Of a stretch of DNA of 64,000 nt, positions 7,844-14,943 are shown piece after piece. Every line of letters begins with the position of its first letter. Position 1 is the stretch's first letter. A program made the translations under genes and the position numbers. Under the pieces are notes generated by a model. It was not told where the DNA came from, made no database searches, and worked only from the letters and a program-made list of their open reading frames with translations. Source of the stretch: Photobacterium profundum (GTDB lineage Bacteria; Pseudomonadota; Gammaproteobacteria; Enterobacterales; Vibrionaceae); contig NZ_PYOD01000004.1 of the NCBI RefSeq assembly GCF_003026285.1, positions 310,001-374,000 of the forward strand, in the 5' to 3' direction.

Positions 7844-8407
7844 CTATAATTTAGTGATGAGTTCAATGTTCGATTTGTCTATTTTTAACATTGAAAGTTT
7901 ATCAAGAAAATTAGTTATATTGGTTTTTGCAGAACCTTCATTCGCCATTCTTAAACGCTCGACACCACTAAATGCATCACCAAATGTCGCAGTGTAAGGA
8001 GCTTTTATTACTTCATCTAATATAATTTTATTACTGCTCTTCTCAACCAAAACGTATCTAATTGATGAAGTAACTTCCATATCTAACCCAAATGTAGGTT
8101 GTTCAACTTCCATTAGTGATGCTGATAGTTCGTAAGTTGGCAGGCTATTATCCGACAGTAAGTAGAGTGATTTTAGTGAACTTTTTAAAGCAGCTTCGAA
8201 TTCTTTATTGCCTATTTCTGATGTCCACATTGGATTCGTGTCTTCTCCGCCCCCAACTTTATTAACTTCAATTGAACTGGTTAAGCCTTCATCAAAAGAC
8301 ATATTGACAGACTCGTCAACTTTCATGTTTTCTACTTTAGCCGGAGATGCACAACCAAACAGAAGTGATCCGGCAAGAATGATTGTTGATATTTTTAATA
8401 GATTCAT
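7844..8407 (-). CDS. Hypothetical lipoprotein
   Basis: A 187-residue protein with a signal peptide MNLLKISTIILAGSLLFGC ending in a lipobox (LFGC, cysteine 19), so it is predicted to be a lipoprotein. The mature part contains EFEAALKSSLKSL and APYTATFGDAFSGVERLRMANEGS, a pattern I associate with small proteobacterial lipoproteins of unknown function but cannot name. It is monocistronic as far as can be seen, between the family I repeat and a plus-strand cytochrome gene. No enzymatic motif is visible. Confidence 0.65.
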   Translation of the reverse strand: MNLLKISTIILAGSLLFGCASPAKVENMKVDESVNMSFDEGLTSSIEVNKVGGGEDTNPMWTSEIGNKEFEAALKSSLKSLYLLSDNSLPTYELSASLMEVEQPTFGLDMEVTSSIRYVLVEKSSNKIILDEVIKAPYTATFGDAFSGVERLRMANEGSAKTNITNFLDKLSMLKIDKSNIELITKL

Positions 8408-8620
8408 TATTAAGCCACTGATTAAAAACTAAAAAGAGTATTTACTCTACACATGTTAATTCACGCGTTTAGTGAGACAAATAACATATTTTAATGTTGC
8501 GGGTGGTATTGATTGCCAAGGCTTATGGGTTTGTGTGGTAACTGACGTAGGTGGCAACTATCTGCAGGATCATGCTCTGACATTTTTTCGACATGACATA
8601 CTGTATAAGGTGTTTAAAAA

Positions 8621-9013
8621 ATGGCTTATATGGTGTCAAATATGAAAAAAATTATGTGGTGTACAGTTGTCTTGATCATCGTTGGAATAACTGGTTTTTT
8701 TGGAGTAAAACACTTTACTGATAATCAGTTTGGTACGCCAGATTTAACGAATGGAAAATCAAAATTTATTACTAATTGCGCTGTTTGCCACGGCTTAAAA
8801 GGGCGAGGGGATGGTATTGCTGCCAATACACTGACTATTAGCCCAGATGACATCTACGATGAATTAACTAATCCTTTGGGCTTCAAAAGTGAGTTAATCA
8901 GCTCTGTCCTGAATGGTGATAATGGGCAAGGTGGTGTAATGCCAGCTTTTAAAAATACCCTATCTGAAAGTGATGTTAATGATATCTTTATGTATATAAA
9001 AGTTATTAACTAA
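8621..9013 (+). CDS. Small membrane-anchored c-type cytochrome
   Basis: A 130-residue class I cytochrome c. An uncleaved or cleavable hydrophobic segment lies at about residues 9-30. A single haem-attachment motif, CAVCH, is near residue 54, followed by GLKGRGDG, and the probable axial methionine is in GGVMPAFK near 107-114. The C-terminal helix is DVNDIFMYIKVI. This is the layout of the cytochrome c (CbbP/Cytochrome_CBB3) family, which passes electrons in the periplasm. An internal ATG at 8642 gives a neater signal sequence. It has no redox partner nearby, which fits an orphan accessory gene. Confidence 0.85.
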   Translation: MAYMVSNMKKIMWCTVVLIIVGITGFFGVKHFTDNQFGTPDLTNGKSKFITNCAVCHGLKGRGDGIAANTLTISPDDIYDELTNPLGFKSELISSVLNGDNGQGGVMPAFKNTLSESDVNDIFMYIKVIN

Positions 9014-9065
9014 GCAAAAGTTTACATCTGTAACTAAAAGTAGTCGATGGTACGTATGGGCACTA

Positions 9066-9087
9066 GCTAGGCATATAATTGCCTAGC
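9066..9087 (+). terminator. Hairpin after the cytochrome gene
   Basis: A perfect 8-bp stem (GCTAGGCA and TGCCTAGC) with a 6-nt loop starts about 50 nt after the cytochrome stop. There is no clear T-tract, so termination is only probable. Confidence 0.5.
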
Positions 9088-9146
9088 AATCTAATAATAC
9101 CAATTCCAGGCGAAGCACTGATCACATACTCTGTTCGCATTATGTT

Positions 9147-9596
9147 TTAAAGTTCATTGAACTCATCTAGCCAGTCGATGAAAGAATCAGAGACTTTTTT
9201 AACGGTGCAAAGGCCATGGTTAAAAAACCATACGGGCACATCTATTTGCTTACTTGCACAATCGGCAAGTTTAAAACAAAACATGTTTCCCTTACAATCA
9301 GATGCAAACAAAATATGCCCCTTTGGCATACCGCCCATTTCATATAACTTAGATAGTGAAAATACATCTTCTAGGCTTAAAAAATCTTGTACTTCAGAAA
9401 TATCGGAGCCTAAATCACAAATTTTAGTTAACACATTTGGAGTGTGAACCAAGCCATACGTAGATATTAAATATCTGTATGAGTCAGGTAACAAAACATT
9501 TAATTTTGATTCCAACTCTTCAATGTCATGATTATTTATTGGAACCATGGAGTTTTTACTACCCCAGTTTTTTACAAATAGATCAATACTATTCAT
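9147..9596 (-). CDS. SMI1/KNR4 family protein
   Basis: A 149-residue protein with the SMI1/KNR4 fold. The N-terminal ELESKLNVLLPDSYRYLISTYG is the diagnostic block (residues about 26-48), and GHILFASDCKGNMFCFKL (about 94-111) is the second, with the C-terminal SFIDWLDEF. In bacteria, members are often immunity proteins of contact-dependent or polymorphic toxin systems. No toxin gene is adjacent here, so it may be an orphan immunity gene. The ribosome binding site is weak. The gene stands alone. Confidence 0.85.
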   Translation of the reverse strand: MNSIDLFVKNWGSKNSMVPINNHDIEELESKLNVLLPDSYRYLISTYGLVHTPNVLTKICDLGSDISEVQDFLSLEDVFSLSKLYEMGGMPKGHILFASDCKGNMFCFKLADCASKQIDVPVWFFNHGLCTVKKVSDSFIDWLDEFNEL

Positions 9597-9730
9597 TTAT
9601 GAATACTCAATGACTTTTAACGCTTATAATAAGTAGCACTATTATATACCCAATACGCCACACTTAACCTGATAACCGTAATAATTACCTAAATTGCTAA
9701 GTAATAGTGTCTACTTTATTGTTTGTTAAG

Positions 9731-9763
9731 GCAAGTAGCGCTCAACTTGTACACGCTACTTGC
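9731..9763 (-). terminator. Hairpin downstream of the DUF2846 lipoprotein gene
   Basis: A perfect 10-bp stem (GCAAGTAGCG and CGCTACTTGC) around a 13-nt loop lies 13 nt past the stop codon of the minus-strand gene. No strong T-tract follows. Confidence 0.6.
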
Positions 9764-9776
9764 TATTGAATGGCAG

Positions 9777-10217
9777 TTAATAATTTGAAACTGCAAGCTT
9801 TGATTCATTTACGCCATTTTGCCCCGCGACCTCATCAACTTGTTGTAATTTACTGCGAGCAGACATAATCCCCATTTTTACTTCTTGCCATATGTAATAT
9901 ATACGGCCATTAGCAACATCAACCTCTAGTGTTGAAGTGTTTTCAGCTTCTGATTTAATTACATGCTTGCCTTCAGGTAATTCTGTATAAAGGTATGTAT
10001 TCGCTGCGGTGCTCCCTAATGGCTTATCGTTAACGTCAACATCCATTGTAATAGCAGCACCAAGTGTTTCATTTCGATAAATGTAAACTCCAGCGACATC
10101 CGATGGAGCCTCAAACCCTTTTAATTCAGCGTCTTTAGATGAATCAGCCATTGGTACACTTGCACAGCCAGTCATAAAAAGGGCCAGCCCCCCCGCCATT
10201 AGTAATTGTTTAAACAT
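9777..10217 (-). CDS. DUF2846 family lipoprotein
   Basis: A 146-residue protein with a signal peptide ending in lipobox MTGC (cysteine 18). The mature part carries the DUF2846 pattern VAGVYIYRNETLGAAITMDV, then YLYTELPEGKHVIKSEAE and GRIYYIWQEV. This is a beta-rich fold found in many small lipoproteins of Gram-negative bacteria. The function is unknown. An AAGGAT ribosome binding site precedes the ATG and a hairpin follows the stop, so it is likely a single-gene transcript. Confidence 0.82.
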   Translation of the reverse strand: MFKQLLMAGGLALFMTGCASVPMADSSKDAELKGFEAPSDVAGVYIYRNETLGAAITMDVDVNDKPLGSTAANTYLYTELPEGKHVIKSEAENTSTLEVDVANGRIYYIWQEVKMGIMSARSKLQQVDEVAGQNGVNESKLAVSNY

Positions 10218-10356
10218 ATGAAATCCTTATCATCAAAAATTATATTATTAAATCTAACCAACACTGTACATCATCGATATACCAGTGTTTTTCATTGACT
10301 TAAAGTTTTGCGAGTCATAGTTGATAACAACAATAACTGCTTAAAATTATGTGGGG

Positions 10357-10431
10357 ATCCGCTAGTACTTAACATAAGTTACGTCACGATGAATTCACAA
10401 ATTACAATGAACGCCAGTGTGAGTTACGCGT
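10357..10431. repeat. Possible family I repeat, diverged copy
   Basis: The plus strand shows CCGCTAGTACTT, then TTACAATGAACGCC, then GTGAGTTACGCG, in the same order as the blocks of copies 1-3 but with a longer centre and more mismatches. It lies between two minus-strand genes. Confidence 0.3.
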
Positions 10432-10445
10432 CCTGTTGATGGCCT

Positions 10446-10940
10446 TTAACTGGCTACTTCAAATTGTATGAAGAACATTAAGAGGTCAATATCAATACTT
10501 TTAGACTGTGTGTAATTTTGTCCTACTATATTCGAGACGGAAGATTCCCAAAAATGTAATGCGCGAGAATTTTCTATTAGCACCCGAATTTGCCAATTAC
10601 CCGATATTAGTTGTGTTACCAACTTAAACGCTCTTTTACCAACACCTTTTCCATTGAATTTCCGTAGCACAAAAAATTGTTCGATATCATTAATCGATGG
10701 ATCTGAAGGATACTTTCGGATCAAAACAAAACCAGCTAATTCCTGATCAACATAAATAAAATAGGGGAGGTGACATTCACTTTTCCAATAAATATCGAAC
10801 TGCGATTTATTATAGCCAAAGTGACCATCTTGATTGGGCGATAAAGCTAAAAAATCTGACATCTCATAAATATAATAATGAAATAAATTTTCTAATACAT
10901 TGCGATCATCTTTATCGATTGTAACCAATGATACGTCCAT
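10446..10940 (-). CDS. GNAT family N-acetyltransferase
   Basis: The start is set at the ATG at 10940 (164 residues), which follows AGAGGAAAT. The longer frame upstream has no ribosome binding site. The GNAT fold is seen in YFIYVDQELAGFVLIRKY (beta strands 2-4), IEQFFVLRKFNGKGVGKRAF (motif A, with the acetyl-CoA loop near residues 105-118) and ENSRALHFWESS (motif B). The acceptor substrate is unknown. The gene is flanked by another single-domain enzyme gene 92 nt upstream, a typical accessory-region arrangement. Confidence 0.85.
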   Translation of the reverse strand: MDVSLVTIDKDDRNVLENLFHYYIYEMSDFLALSPNQDGHFGYNKSQFDIYWKSECHLPYFIYVDQELAGFVLIRKYPSDPSINDIEQFFVLRKFNGKGVGKRAFKLVTQLISGNWQIRVLIENSRALHFWESSVSNIVGQNYTQSKSIDIDLLMFFIQFEVAS

Positions 10941-11032
10941 ATTTCCTCTGCCAGTTAACGCCTGCAACTTACGAGTTACCACAAAATACCATAATTCCAA
11001 AACTGCGGAGTAAAACGTGTTACTTAATGTTT

Positions 11033-11830
11033 TTAAATGGCTTTTCTTGAGATCACCAAACCATGATTACTTGAACCTAAAAGAGATGGTTCATCACACG
11101 TTTTTAGATGGTAGCTCAACCACGTTTTATATTGTTCTGGAGTGAATTTATTTACGCCTGACGAGATGTAACGTCCAAAGCCATCAGTGGCTACATGGCG
11201 CAATTTAGTAAAACCATGTTCACTTACAAGGCGTTCTATTTCAGACGGAGATGCAAAGTAACCCACGTTAAAAAAGCTATCGGCTAGCTTATTTGGAACC
11301 AAACCAGATTCAAAGAGTGTGGATAGAACCTCAGGAGTAACAAGTTCTGGGAATCGCTGAGCAAACATACCTGCCACAAAGTAACGCGAGATATAGGCAA
11401 CAGCTAAAACACCACCTGGTTTTAGAATTCGATGTGCCTCTGAAATAGCTTGGTCTCGCTCTTTTTGTGTTTGCAGGTGGTACAATGGGCCAAGAATAAC
11501 GCAAAGGTCATGTGAATCGCTTTCAACAAACGGAACTGAACAAGCATTACCTTCGTAAATTGAAAGTGTTAAACCTTGTTCTGTTGCTTTGCGTTTTAAG
11601 ATATTAACTTGATCAGGTACGAGCTCGATCGCAGTTGTTTCACAACCCATTTTTGCAAAATTGAGAGAGTACCGTCCCGTTGCAGCACCTTGCTCTATTA
11701 CCTTTATTTCTGGTGTAAGATACTCCTTCAATACATGCATTGTCGTATCAAATTCCATCTGAGTAATGAACTGCCTAGTAAGACGTCCATCTTCGTCTAC
11801 ACCTGTATATTGATCTATTAATTCTTGCAA
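11033..11830 (-). CDS. Class I SAM-dependent methyltransferase
   Basis: A 265-residue methyltransferase starting at a TTG codon (11830) placed 7 nt after a perfect AAAGGAGG ribosome binding site. Motif I is VIEQGAATGRYSLNFAKMG (residues about 44-62), the acidic motif is TTAIELVPDQV, and motif II is HDLCVILGPLYHLQ, followed by EAHRILKPGGVLAVAYIS. This is the UbiE/Methyltransf_25-like group acting on small molecules. The substrate is not evident. The gene lies between the GNAT and a small membrane protein gene, all on the minus strand. Confidence 0.87.
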   Translation of the reverse strand: MQELIDQYTGVDEDGRLTRQFITQMEFDTTMHVLKEYLTPEIKVIEQGAATGRYSLNFAKMGCETTAIELVPDQVNILKRKATEQGLTLSIYEGNACSVPFVESDSHDLCVILGPLYHLQTQKERDQAISEAHRILKPGGVLAVAYISRYFVAGMFAQRFPELVTPEVLSTLFESGLVPNKLADSFFNVGYFASPSEIERLVSEHGFTKLRHVATDGFGRYISSGVNKFTPEQYKTWLSYHLKTCDEPSLLGSSNHGLVISRKAI

Positions 11831-11874
11831 TGATGCCTCCTTTTTTCGAGACCAGTTAATATTTTATTAGATTT

Positions 11875-12228
11875 TCAACGTAAATCATTCCATTTGGTTA
11901 AATTATGCTTCCTGAAGGTGAACCCATAATAAAATGCCATCGTTAATCCAAATAGAACACCAGCAGCTAATGCCGTTATTACAGCTCTAGATCGCTCCAT
12001 ACCATCAGTTTCCCATACAGAAAACCACATGATTACTCCCCAAGACAAACAAAAATAAGTAGATGAAGTAAGAAAATTAACAATAAAACTGCTATAAAAA
12101 GGAGGACGAAAATTTGCACCTAACCACCTAAATATGCGATGTAACGGTGGATTATAATTAGACTTCCAGATTCCTGCATTACGCAACTCGTCATGCGCTG
12201 ATCTAAGTCTACTTTCATAAGATATAAT
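11875..12228 (-). CDS. DUF6404-like small membrane protein, apparent ATT start
   Basis: The conserved part reads SYESRLRSAHDELRNAG, then SNYNPPLHRIFRWLG and RPPFYSSF, followed by two TM segments, matching the DUF6404-type pattern. In-frame homology continues upstream of the first usual start (TTG at 12186) to about 12222. The only codon correctly placed after the AAGGAA ribosome binding site is an ATT at 12228. Either translation starts at this rare codon, or an ATG was mutated, or the TTG is used. About 117 residues from ATT. The function is unknown. Confidence 0.6.
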   Translation of the reverse strand: MISYESRLRSAHDELRNAGIWKSNYNPPLHRIFRWLGANFRPPFYSSFIVNFLTSSTYFCLSWGVIMWFSVWETDGMERSRAVITALAAGVLFGLTMAFYYGFTFRKHNLTKWNDLR

Positions 12229-12287
12229 TAATAATTCCTTTTAAAATCGTATATCTCATAACAGCATAAACATAACCGCTTTAATCG

Positions 12288-12352
12288 ACGTAGCTAGCTG
12301 CTAGTGTATGCCAAACCTTTCCCCTAATTACTAGGCGGAGTAGTGTTATCGA
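12288..12352. repeat. Possible family I repeat, strongly diverged
   Basis: The plus strand has GACGTAGCTAGCTGCTAGTG and later TACTAGGCGG followed by AGTAGTGTTATCG. The order matches the family but identity is low. The call is tentative. Confidence 0.25.
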
Positions 12353-12619
12353 AACTGAGTGCCATCCACTTGATATTTTCATGCACGTGATTAATATTGG
12401 CAGTGGTTTATAATGAGTAGATATAACTTAATCGTTCATTATTGATTAGTATTCCAATATCGAGTAATCCAATACATAAATTCTCCCTGGGTCTATTGAA
12501 AATAGAAAACTAGTAACAACAATCTCAATAACCCTGTCTGTCTTGTCTTGTTATTTTTTCGCAAAATACTTATTACGTTAAGCAGCCGGTTTAGTAGGGT
12601 AAAACACCAAACTAAGTCT

Positions 12620-12780
12620 CTCAACGCTTACTGATTGCCATTTTAGCTCGTTATGTACGGAAAATAATACAAACAGTGTCTGAAAGTTAACGTTAATATC
12701 AATACATATGATATTGATCATGTTATTAATTCGTACGGATTATGATTTGAAGGTTAACCAATAAAAAATCATAGCTTTAG
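12620..12780. repeat. Degenerate intergenic repeat, family II, copy B
   Basis: Blocks in order are TACTGATTGCCATTTTAGC, TTATGTACGGAAAATAATAC, GATCATGTTATTAATTC and TTGAAGGTTAACCAATAAAA. The left half matches copy C (14690) best and the right half matches copy A (4260) best. Confidence 0.6.
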
Positions 12781-13404
12781 AGGCAATGAAAAATGTCTAA
12801 AGAGCAGTTGATAACAGCTAGCAGTAGGCGAAAGGCATATGGAAAATAATTAGAGTAGCAAGGTAGCTGAAAGAGCTACCAAAGAAGTGCCAAGTCGGTT
12901 AATAACAGCTATTATTTTTCTAACAGTCAGCACTATACGTTGGCTGTTGTTAAATGAATGAGTAATGCTCTTACCCATACATGCGACGTACATAGAGCTT
13001 TTTGGACTGGTGATGTAAAAATCTGTTTTTATTCTACGTTTAAAAATTAAATATATGTTACTTTCATTATGCGCATGCTTTCTTGCTGAGGTATTTGGGT
13101 AATCTATTGATTTGGATGGTTTTTTAGTGATGAATTGAAATTCAGAAGCATATGTTCACATCTCATTAACTGTGATGTTGCTCCCAGATTTGAGTGTCTA
13201 TTAATCTTCTAGAACAGCGATTGTGCATATGAGCATTTATTTGCTTATTTATATTGCCTTAATCTTATTAAGAGATTATAAAACGCCTGCCAGTGATTAA
13301 ATACTAGAAAACACAAGAATGGATTCAACAAAGTGCTTATAAGTCACGTAAGGCCAGCAAAGCAAACACAGCATCATTAATTATAATTCCTAAAGGATAG
13401 GTTA

Positions 13405-13533
13405 ATGATTTGTCAATGTTGTAAAGAAACGACTAAGTATGTCAAGGTAAGAAGAAGTATTGCATTAAAGCTATTAGGTTATAAGTCAGTGTTTAAATGT
13501 ACTGGTTGTAAAAAGATAATAAAGCTTAGATGA
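13405..13533 (+). CDS. 42-residue zinc-ribbon-like protein
   Basis: A short gene with an AAAGGATAGG ribosome binding site before its ATG and a classic terminator 18 nt after its stop. The product has two cysteine pairs, CQCC at residues 3-6 and CTGC at residues 32-35, separated by a basic linker rich in Lys and Arg. This spacing fits a minimal zinc ribbon or rubredoxin-like knuckle. The protein is strongly basic and could bind nucleic acid. I do not recognise a family. The translation signals and terminator make it a believable gene despite its size. Confidence 0.65.
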   Translation: MICQCCKETTKYVKVRRSIALKLLGYKSVFKCTGCKKIIKLR

Positions 13534-13550
13534 TTGAGAAGATTTAAATA

Positions 13551-13573
13551 AACCGCCTACGGGCGGTTTTTTA
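13551..13573 (+). terminator. Rho-independent terminator
   Basis: A 7-bp GC-rich stem (AACCGCC and GGCGGTT) with loop TACG is followed by a run of T. It closes the 42-residue zinc-ribbon gene. Confidence 0.92.
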
Positions 13574-13743
13574 TTCCAAAATTCGATTCCCTTTACAAAG
13601 TCTGTCAATGAGAGGCTTAATTACCATTCTACTTTGTGCGGAGAGGCAGTTAATCAGTAGTTCTCACTTTAACAGTAAGCAGGTGTTGGTTGTTGGTGTA
13701 TGTATCGATGAGTGTAGTCATCGCTCTGTTTACTTGTAATATT

Positions 13744-13983
13744 TTACTGAATTCCGCCAAATAAGCCTGCAACTAAACTGAATATGGCATACTCTTTCAT
13801 TCGGTCACCCGAACTATTCTTATGTTTATCAATCGCACTATCAATTGTATTGGCTCTAATTCTGTCACCACTTACCACGAAATCTTGCATTAAGAGTTGG
13901 TTTTTCTCTTCTTCAAATGTTGGTGAACTTACATCAATATAAGTGAACGTTTTATCATTTGTAAAAAATTGCAGTTCTTTCAT
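13744..13983 (-). CDS. Hypothetical protein
   Basis: A 79-residue protein with no family I recognise. The N-terminal half is soluble in character (TNDKTFTYIDVSSPTFEEE), and the C-terminal 15 residues are hydrophobic (YAIFSLVAGLFGGIQ), which could form a short membrane anchor. A purine-rich GAGATGAAGAA precedes the ATG. The gene is isolated on the minus strand. Confidence 0.45.
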   Translation of the reverse strand: MKELQFFTNDKTFTYIDVSSPTFEEEKNQLLMQDFVVSGDRIRANTIDSAIDKHKNSSGDRMKEYAIFSLVAGLFGGIQ

Positions 13984-14115
13984 TTCTTCATCTCATTTTA
14001 ATGGTTGAAATTAATGCTCATCAGTAAAAAATAAATGACCTTTAAAATGATTTTCGCTTACTGACGCGAACTGTCTAAGAGTTGCATTGACAGAAAAAGT
14101 GATAGTCAGTTATAA

Positions 14116-14586
14116 CTATACATTGAATTTAACGCATTCTACTCCGCGATTTTGCGGACGAATAACGACTGTTTTTGCGATCTTGTCGTGCCAGCCTTGT
14201 TTCTTATTATCCCAACCGACCCACATCAGCCCTAAGCAAAGTGGAATAGTTGAAATAAAATAGCCAAAATATCTAATAATATATTGTTTCGTTGTTGGCC
14301 GTTTCCCTGTATCTGCGTCGACAATAATTGCTTTAATTGCCATTTTTCCTGGTGTTGCTGATTTATAAGTCCAGAAAATAATAACGGCTACTAGAGGGAA
14401 TATATAATTCATGATTACATCTACAAACCCTAGTACAAAATCATCTGAATACAGATATGAATCACCATAAAACATGTACATAAGAGGGGCACTTATCATA
14501 ACGATAATGATGGTATCGATTAGTGTTGCACCGACTCGTGACCAAAATCCGACATATTCAAATTTGCTTTCTTTTTGTACGTTCAT
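14116..14586 (-). CDS. RDD family membrane protein
   Basis: A 156-residue protein with the RDD domain. The first segment reads YVGFWSRVGATLIDTIIIVMI, containing the family Arg and Asp positions, and the last reads TPGKMAIKAIIVDADTGKRPT followed by IRYFGYFISTIP and KKQGWHDKIAKTVVI. Three hydrophobic segments are visible (about residues 18-40, 55-75 and 108-125). The family is found in inner membranes, and some members are reported as ion antiporters, though the function here is unknown. The gene stands alone between non-coding regions. Confidence 0.9.
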   Translation of the reverse strand: MNVQKESKFEYVGFWSRVGATLIDTIIIVMISAPLMYMFYGDSYLYSDDFVLGFVDVIMNYIFPLVAVIIFWTYKSATPGKMAIKAIIVDADTGKRPTTKQYIIRYFGYFISTIPLCLGLMWVGWDNKKQGWHDKIAKTVVIRPQNRGVECVKFNV

Positions 14587-14689
14587 ACCAATATAATTCC
14601 GTTTAATCCCACTAAATAAAGCTAAAGACAGTCATAACCATTAAAGTTGATTTAAAAAATAGTCATCATCTTAAACCATGATTTAGCAG

Positions 14690-14845
14690 CTTAACGTTCA
14701 CTGAAAGCCATTCTAGCCCGTAATGTATGATAAATTATACAAAGCATGGTCAAAACCTCACGGATAACATTTATTTTTATGATGAAAATCTCGGTATTGA
14801 TTGTTACTCATTATTGGTTGAAAGTTAATCACAATAAAAATCACT
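14690..14845. repeat. Degenerate intergenic repeat, family II, copy C
   Basis: Blocks are TTCACTGAAAGCCATTCTAG, TAATGTATGATAAATTATAC, TATTGATTGTTACTCATTA and TTGAAAGTTAATCACAATAA. They align in order with copy B and more weakly with copy A. The intergenic space 14587-14943 otherwise contains only the next terminator. Confidence 0.5.
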
Positions 14846-14884
14846 TCGCTGTCAGTTCAAGCTATTCGCATAAACTATAGAAAA

Positions 14885-14906
14885 CCGCTTACAATATCGT
14901 AAGCGG
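14885..14906 (-). terminator. Rho-independent terminator of the chitin-active oxidase gene
   Basis: An 8-bp stem (CCGCTTAC and GTAAGCGG) with a 6-nt loop. On the minus strand it is followed by TTTTC. It lies 38 nt past the stop codon. Confidence 0.85.
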
Positions 14907-14943
14907 CTGCGTTGACGACTTAACGAGTAAAAAAGGTACTAAC

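Larger units (their letters stand above)
12229..13404. other. 1.2-kb non-coding stretch with repeats
   Basis: There is no credible protein gene here. It contains a possible diverged family I repeat (12288-12352), a long family II repeat copy (12620-12780), and a small perfect hairpin at 12862-12880 (7-bp stem GGTAGCT and AGCTACC, 5-nt loop). The rest is AT-rich, with no open frame worth calling and no RNA gene that I recognise. Confidence 0.5.

Noticed and set aside
12793-12849. 18-codon plus-strand open frame
   Set aside because: Too short, without a convincing ribosome binding site or any conserved motif.
1-14600. A true superintegron with attC sites
   Set aside because: I found several isolated GTTAAAT or GTTTAAC core-like heptamers (for example near 1258, 1699, 4191 and 12953) but could not pair them as the two ends of one imperfect palindrome after each gene. 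There is no integrase in the window and gene orientation is mixed.
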